DNA of 7,572 nt from Dehalococcoidia bacterium UBA1332 (GCA_002306745.1 DBSW01000017.1:1-7572); one strand, 5' to 3'. Positions 1 to 6,765 are shown, numbered from the stretch's first letter. The notes: generated by a model not told the origin, from the letters alone. A program made the numbers and translations.

Positions 1-1593
1 GGTCAAGGCATAGAGTTTGATTATTGTTCTGTGCATGCAGCTTGGGCACTGCAGAAGTCTGGTATTGAGTCGGTGATGATAAATTCAAACCCGGAAACTG
101 TTTCGACGGATTTTGATACCTCTGACCGGCTGTACTTTGAGCCACTCGATGAAGAAAGTGTCCGGGATATAATCGAAAACGAGGGGGACAACGGCGTTAA
201 CCCCGCTTCGATGGTCCAGTTCGGAGGTCAGACGGCTATTAATCTTTCTCAGGTTTTAGGTGTCGCCGATCTTCCAGTAATGGGATCAAGTCCTGATGTG
301 ATTGACCTTGCTTCCGAACGGGGTCGCTTCGAGGAGGTTACTGCTGCTCATGGTTTGCCTCAGCCTCCGGGTGGTATGGCTTCAGATGTAGAGAGCGCCC
401 TTCAGGTGGCAGGTAACGTTGGATACCCGGTTCTGGTGCGGCCTAGTTATGTCCTTGGCGGTCGAGCTATGGAGATAATTCAAACTCCTGCCGAATTGCT
501 TCGGTACTTTCAAAACGCGATGCGTGAGTTCCCCGACCAAACAATACTTATTGACCATTATCTAACTGGTTTGGAAGTCGAGGTTGACGCTGTATGTGAC
601 GGTGAAGATGTTTTGATTCCAGGAATAATGCAGCACATAGAACGAGCTGGAGTCCATTCAGGTGATTCTATGGCTGTTTATCCAGCTCAATCACTGACTG
701 AGTCCGAGGTTGAAATCATCGTTGAATACACGCGGCGTATCGGTCTAGCTTTGGGTGTAATCGGGCTAATGAACATTCAGTTTGTGGTAGCTGGTGGTGG
801 TACGTACAGGGGATTTGATAACAATAGTTTAAACCGTAAATCTGGCAAGCCAGAGATTTATATTATTGAGGTTAATCCTCGATCGTCTAGGACAATACCT
901 TTTATTTCGAAAGTTACTCGAATTCCTATGGTAAGAATTGCTACTGACGTGATGCGAGGTAAATCCATAAAAGAACAGGGCTACACGGGTGGTCTCGCGC
1001 GAAAACGTGGTCTAGTAGCGGTGAAGGCTCCTGTATTTTCAATGTCTAAACTTGCTGGAGTCGATACGTTTTTAGGACCTGAAATGAAATCCACGGGTGA
1101 GGTTATGGGGATTGATTTCACATTCGAAGCAGCTGTTACCAAAGCTTTGCTTGGATCTGGGCTTGATGTTCCACAGGGTGAGCCGGTGCTTTTGAGTATT
1201 GCTGATCCCGATAAGGCAGATGCTTTAGGTTTGGTCCGCACACTCGATGAAGCCGGTCATAAGATTTATGCTACTTCAGGAACAGCCGAAATGATTCGCG
1301 CAATGGGTATTGAGGTTGCCGAGGTTGAAAAACGGTTGGAAGATGGGTCTGGGCAAACGGTAGTAGATATTATTGAAAACGGTTTAGTTAAGGCTGTGGT
1401 CAACACCGTAACCGGTGATAGGTCCACAATGCAGGATGGTTTTCACATCCGGCGAGCTGCCGTGATGCAGAGGATTCCATGCTTTACTTCTATGAACACG
1501 GCACGCTGTGCTGTTGAAGCTGAAGGATTAGGTAATCTACCAGGTCAGAATTACAGCATTAAGACTATGGCTGAATATCTCGGAGATTCTTAG
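1..1593 (+). CDS. carB: Carbamoyl-phosphate synthase large subunit, C-terminal half (5' end outside window)
   Basis: Reading frame 1 is open from the first base, so the gene begins upstream; the visible 530 codons are roughly the second half of a protein of about 1070 residues. CarB with the glutaminase CarA makes carbamoyl phosphate from glutamine, bicarbonate and 2 ATP, for pyrimidine and arginine synthesis in the cytoplasm. Window residues 1-10 (GQGIEFDYCS) open the pre-ATP-grasp part of the carbamate-phosphorylating half. Then come NPETVSTDFDTSDRLYFEP, QFGGQTAINL, the ATP-grasp motif VRPSYVLGGRAME (146-158), AGVHSGDS, and the metal-binding EVNPR (290-294). From about residue 395 to the end is the MGS-like allosteric domain (YATSGTAEMIRAMG, VVNTVTGDR). 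About 18 residues are inserted before EVNPR compared with the E. coli enzyme. The gene stops with TAG and converges with the methyltransferase gene. Identification is secure. Confidence 0.97.
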   Translation, partial: GQGIEFDYCSVHAAWALQKSGIESVMINSNPETVSTDFDTSDRLYFEPLDEESVRDIIENEGDNGVNPASMVQFGGQTAINLSQVLGVADLPVMGSSPDVIDLASERGRFEEVTAAHGLPQPPGGMASDVESALQVAGNVGYPVLVRPSYVLGGRAMEIIQTPAELLRYFQNAMREFPDQTILIDHYLTGLEVEVDAVCDGEDVLIPGIMQHIERAGVHSGDSMAVYPAQSLTESEVEIIVEYTRRIGLALGVIGLMNIQFVVAGGGTYRGFDNNSLNRKSGKPEIYIIEVNPRSSRTIPFISKVTRIPMVRIATDVMRGKSIKEQGYTGGLARKRGLVAVKAPVFSMSKLAGVDTFLGPEMKSTGEVMGIDFTFEAAVTKALLGSGLDVPQGEPVLLSIADPDKADALGLVRTLDEAGHKIYATSGTAEMIRAMGIEVAEVEKRLEDGSGQTVVDIIENGLVKAVVNTVTGDRSTMQDGFHIRRAAVMQRIPCFTSMNTARCAVEAEGLGNLPGQNYSIKTMAEYLGDS

Positions 1594-1600
1594 ACGGCTT

Positions 1601-1628
1601 CTAAGCTCTAATTAAACATTTAGCTTAT
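1601..1628 (+). terminator. Weak hairpin after carB, possible terminator
   Basis: TAAGCT (1602-1607) and AGCTTA (1622-1627) form a 6-bp perfect inverted repeat with a 14-nt AT-rich loop, starting 8 bases after the carB stop. There is no T-run behind it, so it is not a canonical intrinsic terminator. It may only mark the transcript end between two convergent genes. Confidence 0.2.
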
Positions 1629-1666
1629 AGGTAGTGTGTTAAGTCAGACGATTTTATTGCCTGTAT

Positions 1667-1693
1667 GCCAAATTATTAAATTTACGATTTGGC
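1667..1693. repeat. Inverted repeat overlapping the methyltransferase stop codon
   Basis: GCCAAAT (1667-1673) pairs perfectly with ATTTGGC (1687-1693) across a 13-nt loop that contains the methyltransferase stop codon (1682-1684, minus strand). It sits in the 88-bp convergent gap between carB and the methyltransferase gene. It could act as a transcript-end hairpin for either strand, but neither side carries a clear T-run. Confidence 0.3.
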
Positions 1694-2506
1694 TGCGCTT
1701 ACTGATAGCCAGACGCGAGGGACTGTTGTTAGATTCATCTCATCCCAAGTTTGGGCAAGACCTTTCTGCAGGCTCTCTCTACCTGCGTCAAGCGGCACAC
1801 CAGGCATGACGCCTTCTATCCAGTCCGAGAAACCAGAAATGTGATGCCATCCTTCGTGAGGGACATCAACTCGATTTAAATCGTTAACTAGAACATTAAA
1901 CCCTGCATCTTCTACCAGTTTGATGTAATCATCTGCCTTTAATTGAACTCGTGATTCAACTTTGGCGTTCTTGTCGGCAATCATGCCGTATTCCCGTTTC
2001 AAGATTCGCAGAGAACGCATCATCCACTTGCGGAAGAAAATCAGACTGTCTTCTGGGTGAGATCCATCGAAGAATGATGTGTTAAAAGCGAAGATACCGT
2101 TTGGTTGGAGCTTTTCCTTAATTTGTCCTACTAAAGCTGTCTTGTCTGGCACATAGTGAATTGAGTTGCAATAAACAATCGCATCGACTTTTTCCCTCAC
2201 TGCGTCGGTCAAGTTTTGGACCTCCGAGTGAACATAGTTGACAGCGACTTCTTTCCGGTCGCCAATTTCATCCGCTGCGGTCTTGAGGGCTGTCGTCGAA
2301 TGATCAACGGCATATATAACTGTGTTCTTTGCTGATTGGATTCTTTTAAGTATTAACTTGGTGATCCCACCGGTTCCACAACCGAGATCAACGATTTTTT
2401 GCTGCCTGCCTACTTCCGCGAGATCTAGCAAACGTTCGTTAACTTGCGTGTAGAAAGGAAGCTTGGAGAAGCTCGTGAAGGAGTATTCTTCGCTAGCTGT
2501 TACCAA
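1682..2506 (-). CDS. Class I SAM-dependent methyltransferase, substrate unknown
   Basis: The 274-residue cytoplasmic protein has a Rossmann-fold methyltransferase core. Motif I, VDLGCGTGG, lies at residues 39-47 and binds AdoMet. The acidic ribose-binding residue after the second strand is D68 (YAVDHS). A motif IV-like stretch VDAIVYCNSIHYV lies at 107-119, followed by the usual LQPNGIFAFN strand and turn at 133-142. The C-terminal third, with WHHISGFSDWIEGVMPGVPL, is probably a substrate-binding lid. Motif I and this layout place it in the broad Methyltransf_11/25 type; I cannot name the substrate (small molecule, lipid or cofactor all fit). The start is TTG at 2504-2506: it is preceded 7 bases upstream by GAGG, and an in-frame stop (TGA) lies four codons upstream, so no longer form is possible. 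It is transcribed divergently from modA and convergently with carB, apparently as a single gene. Confidence 0.85.
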   Translation of the reverse strand: MVTASEEYSFTSFSKLPFYTQVNERLLDLAEVGRQQKIVDLGCGTGGITKLILKRIQSAKNTVIYAVDHSTTALKTAADEIGDRKEVAVNYVHSEVQNLTDAVREKVDAIVYCNSIHYVPDKTALVGQIKEKLQPNGIFAFNTSFFDGSHPEDSLIFFRKWMMRSLRILKREYGMIADKNAKVESRVQLKADDYIKLVEDAGFNVLVNDLNRVDVPHEGWHHISGFSDWIEGVMPGVPLDAGRESLQKGLAQTWDEMNLTTVPRVWLSVSAAKS

Positions 2507-2513
2507 ATTATTG

Positions 2514-2517
2514 CCTC
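2514..2517 (-). promoter_or_regulatory. Shine-Dalgarno GAGG that fixes the TTG start of the methyltransferase
   Basis: On the minus strand GAGG is followed by 7 bases (CAATAAT) and then TTG, the only plausible initiator, because an in-frame TGA overlaps just upstream. The spacing is ideal and supports a real TTG start. Confidence 0.6.
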
Positions 2518-2525
2518 AATACTTA

Positions 2526-2537
2526 CTGCATGTGCAG
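2526..2537. promoter_or_regulatory. Palindrome CTGCA-TG-TGCAG in the methyltransferase/modA divergent region
   Basis: Perfect 5-bp arms separated by 2 bases, in the roughly 100-bp gap between the two divergent genes. It lies just downstream, in the minus direction, of a -35-like TTGAAA (2544-2549), where an operator for the methyltransferase promoter could sit. It does not resemble the ModE consensus that I know. It is short enough to be chance. Confidence 0.25.
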
Positions 2538-2559
2538 GGTTTGTTTCAATACGACTCAT

Positions 2560-2587
2560 TTGAGAATGCATTATGGATGGTGATAAT
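2560..2587 (+). promoter_or_regulatory. Putative sigma-70-type promoter of the mod operon
   Basis: TTGAGA (2560-2565, 5/6 to TTGACA) and GATAAT (2582-2587, 5/6 to TATAAT) are separated by 16 bp. Transcription would start near 2594, about 14 bases before the GTG at 2608 or 50 bases before the TTG at 2644. An 8-bp palindrome AATGCATT (2565-2572) falls at the -35/spacer boundary and could be part of a control site. Confidence 0.45.
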
Positions 2588-2607
2588 AGATGTGACAGTT
2601 TATCAGA

Positions 2608-3429
2608 GTGGTCAAAAGTCAATGTGGAGTATTCAAGTTAATTTTGTTGATAGGTAGAAAGCTTAGTTTATTTGTTTATTTATTGATCTTATTTATCTTG
2701 GTCGCCTGCGGTCGAGATACGGAAGATGATGTGCCATTAATTTTTGCTGCAGCGTCACTTTCGGATGTTCTCGAAGACTCTGCTGAGGTTTATGAGAAGC
2801 GAACTGGGAAACAGGTTGATTTTAGTTTTGGTGGATCGCTTACTTTGGCAAATCAGATAGCCCGATTGGGCGCGCCCGCTGATGGTGTTTTTCTCGTTGG
2901 CGATGTAGCACTTGGAATATTAGATGACGCGGATCTGTTAGATGCTGACGGTTATGACACGATTTTATTTAACCAGATTGCAGTGATCGGATCTAAAGGA
3001 GCTAAACCACTTGCAGGTCTGGTCGATTTGAGAGATCGTACAGGGCGTATTGCTATCGGAAACCCTGAACTATCGCCTGCGGGCGAGTACGCAAAGCAGG
3101 CGATGGAGAACTCGGGTATTTGGGAGGATGTTGCTGTTCGACTTGTTATGACGTCTGACGTCCGTTCGGCAATGGCTGCTCTAATCTCGGGGAATGTCGA
3201 ATTTGCTGTTGTTTATGCAAGTGATATTAACTACAAAGACGGTGAATTATTCGAACAACTGATAGTGCTTGAGGAAGGCTACGACCGTATTTTCTACGCT
3301 TTTGCACCGATAATTGGATCTGCAAACAATTTAGCTGTCTCTGAATTCATATCGTTTCTTTCTAATTCATTTGAGTCGAAAGAAATTTTCAATGCTGCAG
3401 GATTTGGCTTGCATCCGCTAAAAGATTAG
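2608..3429 (+). CDS. modA: Molybdate ABC transporter substrate-binding lipoprotein
   Basis: Captures molybdate (perhaps also tungstate) outside the membrane and delivers it to ModB/ModC. Counted from the GTG at 2608, a hydrophobic stretch of about residues 19-32 ends in the lipobox LVAC with C34, so the mature protein should be lipid-anchored. The family motif FAAASLSDVL (46-55) follows, then FSFGGSLTLANQIARLGAPAD (from 72), NPELSPAGEYAKQAM (from 152) and EFAVVYASD (198-206). By family comparison S50, S77 and Y203 are likely oxyanion-pocket residues (inference). Start choice is uncertain. GTG 2608 gives the longest frame but a long 33-residue leader and no clear ribosome site. TTG at 2644 or 2647 would give a more typical lipoprotein signal (IGRKLSLFVYLL...) with GGAG (2626-2629) 14-17 bases upstream. 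First gene of the mod cluster, 20 bp before modB. Confidence 0.92.
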   Translation: MVKSQCGVFKLILLIGRKLSLFVYLLILFILVACGRDTEDDVPLIFAAASLSDVLEDSAEVYEKRTGKQVDFSFGGSLTLANQIARLGAPADGVFLVGDVALGILDDADLLDADGYDTILFNQIAVIGSKGAKPLAGLVDLRDRTGRIAIGNPELSPAGEYAKQAMENSGIWEDVAVRLVMTSDVRSAMAALISGNVEFAVVYASDINYKDGELFEQLIVLEEGYDRIFYAFAPIIGSANNLAVSEFISFLSNSFESKEIFNAAGFGLHPLKD

Positions 3430-3449
3430 TAACCGAAATAGTTAAGTGA

Positions 3450-4148
3450 ATGATGGAATCTGATATCTCTATAGTTGTCTTGTCGCTTCAAATAGCTTTG
3501 ATTGCGACAGCCGTTACTGTGCCAGTTGCTATGTTGGTCGCATTGTTGCTCTCGAGAAAGAATTTTCGAGGTAGGTTTGTTCTTGATGTGTTTGTATCGC
3601 TACCGCTTGCGCTTCCGCCAGTAGTTATTGGCTATGTGCTTTTGTGGATCGTAGGCACTAATTCTTGGTTGGGGCAGCTGGAAAAATTACTTTTTGGATC
3701 AACAATCGCTTTTACCTGGATAGCCGCCGCCTTAGCTGCTGGAGTTGTTTCTCTGCCATTGATTGTACGTTCATTTACAGTTGCTTTAGATGGTGTAGAC
3801 CCACGACTTGAGGCCGCAGCGAGAGGTCTAGGTGCTGGGCCGTTACGTGTGTTTTTTGCGGTTACTCTTCCACTTGCTTATCGTGGTGTGATCGCTGGTT
3901 CTTTACTTGGTTTTGTTCGTGCGTTATCAGAATTTGGAGCCACAATTGTGGTAGCTGGTAATATACCGGGGCAGACTCAGACTGTTCCTTCAGCGATATT
4001 TACACGAATTTCTTCAGGCGATATGGATGCAGCATGGCGCCTTGCCTTTGTGTCTATTGCACTAGCTGTGGTTACTCTTGGTGTTCATAATTGGTTGTTA
4101 CGACGTGCACTCGGAAGAATGTCATCTAATAGTGGTATTCGACAATGA
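3450..4148 (+). CDS. modB: Molybdate ABC transporter permease
   Basis: Integral membrane channel subunit of the molybdate importer, 232 residues, normal for the family. About five hydrophobic helices are visible, near residues 8-34, 44-68, 86-106, 143-169 and 195-217. The EAA loop that docks on the ATPase is at 121-141 (EAAARGLGAGPLRVFFAVTLP). The ModB signature GFVRALSEFGATIVVAGNIP follows at 154-173, then GQTQTVPSAIFT. The start is ATG at 3450, with an adjacent ATG at 3453 as the alternative; the upstream bases (AAGTGA) are only a weak ribosome site. The stop TGA overlaps the modC start as ATGA, pointing to translational coupling. Confidence 0.95.
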   Translation: MMESDISIVVLSLQIALIATAVTVPVAMLVALLLSRKNFRGRFVLDVFVSLPLALPPVVIGYVLLWIVGTNSWLGQLEKLLFGSTIAFTWIAAALAAGVVSLPLIVRSFTVALDGVDPRLEAAARGLGAGPLRVFFAVTLPLAYRGVIAGSLLGFVRALSEFGATIVVAGNIPGQTQTVPSAIFTRISSGDMDAAWRLAFVSIALAVVTLGVHNWLLRRALGRMSSNSGIRQ

Positions 4149-5209
4149 TTTCGTTTGAGCTACAAATAACTCGTCCAGGATTTTCGCTCGATGTTGCCGG
4201 TGAATTTGGCGAAGGGATAACTTCGATTTTTGGCCCATCGGGTGCTGGTAAAACAACTTTACTGAATTGTTTATCTGGATTAGTTCGCCCTACTTCTGGA
4301 TTCATTGAAGTTAATGGCAATCAGATTTATTCCGAAGCTAGCAATGTGTGGATTGAACCCGAAAAAAGACGTTTTGGCATGGTATATCAAGAAGGAGTGC
4401 TTTTCCCGCATCTCACGGTGAAACAAAATATAGAGTTCGGCTGGAAACTAATTCCTCATTCTGACCGCCATTTAAATCCACTGGAGATTACCGAAATACT
4501 TGGGCTTTACGATTTGCAAAGCCGGATGCCAGAGGAATTATCTGGTGGCGAACGCCAGCGAGTTGCCATATCGCGAGCAATAGCGTTATCACCTAAATTA
4601 CTTTTGCTTGATGAACCCCTTGCTTCTTTAGACGTGCCTAGTAAGACCTCGATTATTAACTATCTAAGGCGAGTTCATGATGAGTTTAATATTCCAATGA
4701 TTTACGTGTCTCACTCCGTGTCAGAGGTGCTGTCGTTAGCTTCTAGCGCGATGTTGATTAAAGATGGTAAAGGTAAGGGCTTTGGGCGTCCTGCGGACTT
4801 GCTTTTAGCGGCGTCAGTGAACGGCTCGGGTTTGGATATGTTTGAAAATATTATGGAAGGCGTCGTTGCTGGATCAGCGGAACATCTAACTAAAGTAAGG
4901 GTTGCCCAAATCGAGATTGCGGTACGTAAACAGAACAAGAAAGTTGGAGACAAAGTTCTTTTGTCTGTTGGGGCTAACCAGTTGATAATTACGCCTGAAG
5001 AGCCAAAATTGCTTTCTGCACGAAACGTTCTAAAAGGCTGTGTGAAAGAGATATGGTCTAATAATGGAGAAGCGCTTGCTGAAGTAGATATAGGATCAAA
5101 AATTATGGTCGAACTAACGGAAGCTTCAGTAAAGGATCTTGGAATTGTTGTCGGTCAGGAAGTATTTTTAGTATTTAAATCAAGTAGCGTAAAAGTCTTT
5201 GACGCATAA
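4145..5209 (+). CDS. modC: Molybdate ABC transporter ATP-binding protein
   Basis: Cytoplasmic ATPase that drives molybdate import; 354 residues, about the length of E. coli ModC (352). Walker A GPSGAGKTT is at 30-38, Q-loop Q82 (MVYQEG), ABC signature LSGGERQR at 132-139, Walker B LLLLDEP ending with D156-E157, and H-loop H190 (VSHS). Residues 230-354 form the ModC-specific C-terminal region. It includes a Mop/TOBE domain from about S291 (SARNVLKGCVKEI...), which in relatives binds oxyanion and can gate transport. All catalytic motifs are intact. The start ATG overlaps the modB stop by 4 bases; there is no clear ribosome site of its own, so coupling to modB is likely. The lipoprotein gene begins 18 bp after the stop. 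Confidence 0.95.
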   Translation: MISFELQITRPGFSLDVAGEFGEGITSIFGPSGAGKTTLLNCLSGLVRPTSGFIEVNGNQIYSEASNVWIEPEKRRFGMVYQEGVLFPHLTVKQNIEFGWKLIPHSDRHLNPLEITEILGLYDLQSRMPEELSGGERQRVAISRAIALSPKLLLLDEPLASLDVPSKTSIINYLRRVHDEFNIPMIYVSHSVSEVLSLASSAMLIKDGKGKGFGRPADLLLAASVNGSGLDMFENIMEGVVAGSAEHLTKVRVAQIEIAVRKQNKKVGDKVLLSVGANQLIITPEEPKLLSARNVLKGCVKEIWSNNGEALAEVDIGSKIMVELTEASVKDLGIVVGQEVFLVFKSSSVKVFDA

Positions 5210-5227
5210 ATATTTCAAAAATTACTA

Positions 5228-5833
5228 ATGAAAAAACACCTTTTTTTGGCCTTATTGGCTTTTCTGTTATCAATCGCAATTGTTAGCTGCTCCACCGAGT
5301 CTGAACCCACACTCACTCCGAAGCTGACATCGACCGTCGCACCTCCTGCAGGGCTGGGGTCTGATCCAGTTCTTCCGTCAGACGCTGAGGTGGACCGGAA
5401 AACAGCAATGTTGTTGGGCATCGATCTTCATAGCCAACTCTGGGCGACTCGACCCAGTAACAATTATAAGTTTGGATTTCAATGGACCGTTGGAGACTTT
5501 GCTTATGAAAAAGCGAACGTAGAAGTGCGAGTCATAAAGAATCAGGTGGATGACGTACTTTGGGCACCGAATGCAGAGAAAATCGATGGTACGGAACCAG
5601 ATGGTTTTGTAGTGCCAGAGTTTCCTAATCCCGATGATTACTATTCTATTGATGGTCTGTTCAAAGTAATTAAAGAAGCAATTGACAATGATCCATTACG
5701 TGTATCGCTTGGTTTCGATTCAGTGTTTGGATTCCCTACTTCGGCCGTGATCGAGTTTGCAGCTGATAGCGATCATGAAGATGTAGCCTTTTTTGCCGCA
5801 CAACTTGTTCCAATACCAGGACCTCCGAAATAA
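5228..5833 (+). CDS. DUF6174-like lipoprotein of unknown function
   Basis: The 201-residue protein begins with a signal peptide (MKKHLFLALLAFLLSIAIVSC) whose lipobox cysteine is C21. A Thr/Pro-rich linker (about 22-50) is followed by a compact domain from about residue 66. The pattern LWATRPSNNYKFGFQW (71-86), SIDGLFKVIKEAI (from 140), then a strand ending in GFPTSAVIEF (168-177) matches my memory of the DUF6174 fold, in which a ...GYPTSI.ID... strand is typical. The cysteine pair common in that family (CFCP-type) is not present here. Function is unknown; it should be anchored on the outer face of the membrane. It lies 18 bp after modC on the same strand and may be the last gene of that transcript, but a separate housekeeping role is equally possible. 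It has no clear ribosome site. Confidence 0.75.
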   Translation: MKKHLFLALLAFLLSIAIVSCSTESEPTLTPKLTSTVAPPAGLGSDPVLPSDAEVDRKTAMLLGIDLHSQLWATRPSNNYKFGFQWTVGDFAYEKANVEVRVIKNQVDDVLWAPNAEKIDGTEPDGFVVPEFPNPDDYYSIDGLFKVIKEAIDNDPLRVSLGFDSVFGFPTSAVIEFAADSDHEDVAFFAAQLVPIPGPPK

Positions 5834-5855
5834 TGAAATCGTGATTCACTTTTTT
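5834..5855 (+). terminator. Weak hairpin plus T-run after the lipoprotein gene
   Basis: TGAA (5834-5837) can pair with TTCA (5845-5848), extendable by TC/GA with a bulge but then leaving a very tight loop. A run of six T follows at 5850-5855. The position directly after the stop fits an intrinsic terminator for the mod-lipoprotein transcript, but the stem is short and AT-rich. The rest of the 126-bp convergent gap (to 5959) shows nothing else I can support. Confidence 0.3.
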
Positions 5856-5959
5856 ACTTAAAATATTGGTGTATTTGGATAGTTGCAGCGTCACGGTCGA
5901 TTTGCTGGGAGTCTATTCAAGTTAGTTGGTGTAATATCGATTTATTCTGAGATCTGAGT

Positions 5960-6658
5960 TTAATCAGTATTGACTCGTCCGTTCTCACATAGATCGAGCA
6001 GTACACATTCATTACACATAGGTGAACGTTTGGTGCAGATCATTGCAGCGTGTTTGTCTATCTGAGCATGGAATTCCCCCCAAAGTTCTGCGTTGGGTGC
6101 CAGATTCATCTCGAACATATTTTGATAATCTGTGTATGTTTTTCCAGCTACGTAAACACCTAGTCGATCTATTACTCTTCGTGTATAGGCATCAATCACG
6201 AAACTAGGTTTTTTAGCCGCATAAAGGATGATGTCATCAGCTGTTTCCTCACCAATACCATATATGCCTAACAACTGTGTTCTTAGTTCATGTATTTTCT
6301 GAGCGAATAGTTTCGTATCGTCTCCGTTGAACTCTTCTACAACAAACTGAGCAAATGACTGGAGCTTTTTGGCTTTGATGTTGTAATAGCCGCATGGACG
6401 GATTACAGATGCTAAATCTGCCAATTTGCAGTCGTATACTGCTTGGTATCCCCATAAACCAGCTTGGTTAAGTTGATCCAAAGCGAGCTCTGCGTTATGC
6501 CATGAGGTATTTTGAACGAGTATCGCACCGACTGAGATCTCAAAACCATCGGTTGATAAACTGTCATACTTGATGGGCCACCAATTGCATGGATCGTTGG
6601 TTTCAATCAGTCGTTTATAGATTTCCTCAAGTAGATCTTTTGATGGAGTGATTGACAT
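5960..6658 (-). CDS. Endonuclease III-related HhH-GPD DNA glycosylase with [4Fe-4S] motif (MagIII/COG2231-like)
   Basis: A 232-residue DNA repair enzyme expected to excise damaged bases. WWP (26-28) and FEISVGAILVQNTSW (39-53) are hallmarks of the Endo III-related group that includes Helicobacter MagIII (3-methyladenine glycosylase). The helix-hairpin-helix is at about 129-147 (LLGIYGIGEETADDIILYA). The catalytic aspartate is D156 (VIDAYTRRV). The position of the Endo III lyase lysine (K120 in E. coli Nth) is E138, exactly 18 residues before the aspartate as in Nth, so a monofunctional glycosylase without beta-lyase activity is expected. C208, C215, C218 and C224 form the C-X6-C-X2-C-X5-C iron-sulfur motif. 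Substrate (alkylated purines or other) cannot be fixed from sequence. The start ATG at 6656-6658 has only a weak upstream AGG. It is convergent with the lipoprotein gene and divergent from pyrF. Confidence 0.88.
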   Translation of the reverse strand: MSITPSKDLLEEIYKRLIETNDPCNWWPIKYDSLSTDGFEISVGAILVQNTSWHNAELALDQLNQAGLWGYQAVYDCKLADLASVIRPCGYYNIKAKKLQSFAQFVVEEFNGDDTKLFAQKIHELRTQLLGIYGIGEETADDIILYAAKKPSFVIDAYTRRVIDRLGVYVAGKTYTDYQNMFEMNLAPNAELWGEFHAQIDKHAAMICTKRSPMCNECVLLDLCENGRVNTD

Positions 6659-6739
6659 TGATTAAGTGCCTAGCTGCTTATCCATTATTGTTGGCGGTTG
6701 TTTTTTTACCATTTAAAAGTCGAATCAGGCACAGAGTAT

Positions 6740-6765
6740 GCGATAATCTCGCCAACAATTATCGC
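6740..6765. promoter_or_regulatory. 8-bp perfect inverted repeat overlapping a -10-like box upstream of pyrF
   Basis: GCGATAAT (6740-6747) and ATTATCGC (6758-6765) are perfect complements separated by 10 bases. The left arm contains GATAAT (6742-6747), a 5/6 match to a -10 box, although the only -35 candidate (TCGAAT at 6720-6725) is poor. It could be an operator covering the pyrF promoter or, if transcription starts further upstream, an RNA stem-loop in the leader. It lies in the 133-bp divergent gap between the glycosylase gene and pyrF. Confidence 0.4.

Noticed and set aside
981..1241. Minus-strand open frame of 86 codons inside carB
   Set aside because: Lies wholly within well-conserved carB sequence, has no recognisable motif and is a frame shadow.
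2463..2657. Plus-strand 64-codon frame across the methyltransferase start and modA start
   Set aside because: Overlaps two supported genes and the regulatory gap, with no family features; modA motifs are in another frame.
4711..4953. Minus-strand 80-codon frame inside modC
   Set aside because: Covers the conserved H-loop and C-terminal region of modC in antisense; no ribosome site or protein features.
5215..5421. Minus-strand 68-codon frame antisense to the lipoprotein gene
   Set aside because: The plus strand encodes a clear signal peptide and lipobox; the antisense frame is low-complexity (Ser/Asp/Gly) shadow.
2630..5924. 11-base repeat TATTCAAGTTA at 2630-2640 and 5914-5924, both in or near gene gaps
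   Set aside because: Several 11-base repeats are expected by chance in 7.5 kb, and the flanks do not extend the match convincingly.
5834..5959. Possible small RNA or gene in the convergent gap after the lipoprotein gene
   Set aside because: Only a weak hairpin with a T-run near its start was seen; no promoter-plus-terminator pair or open frame is supported.
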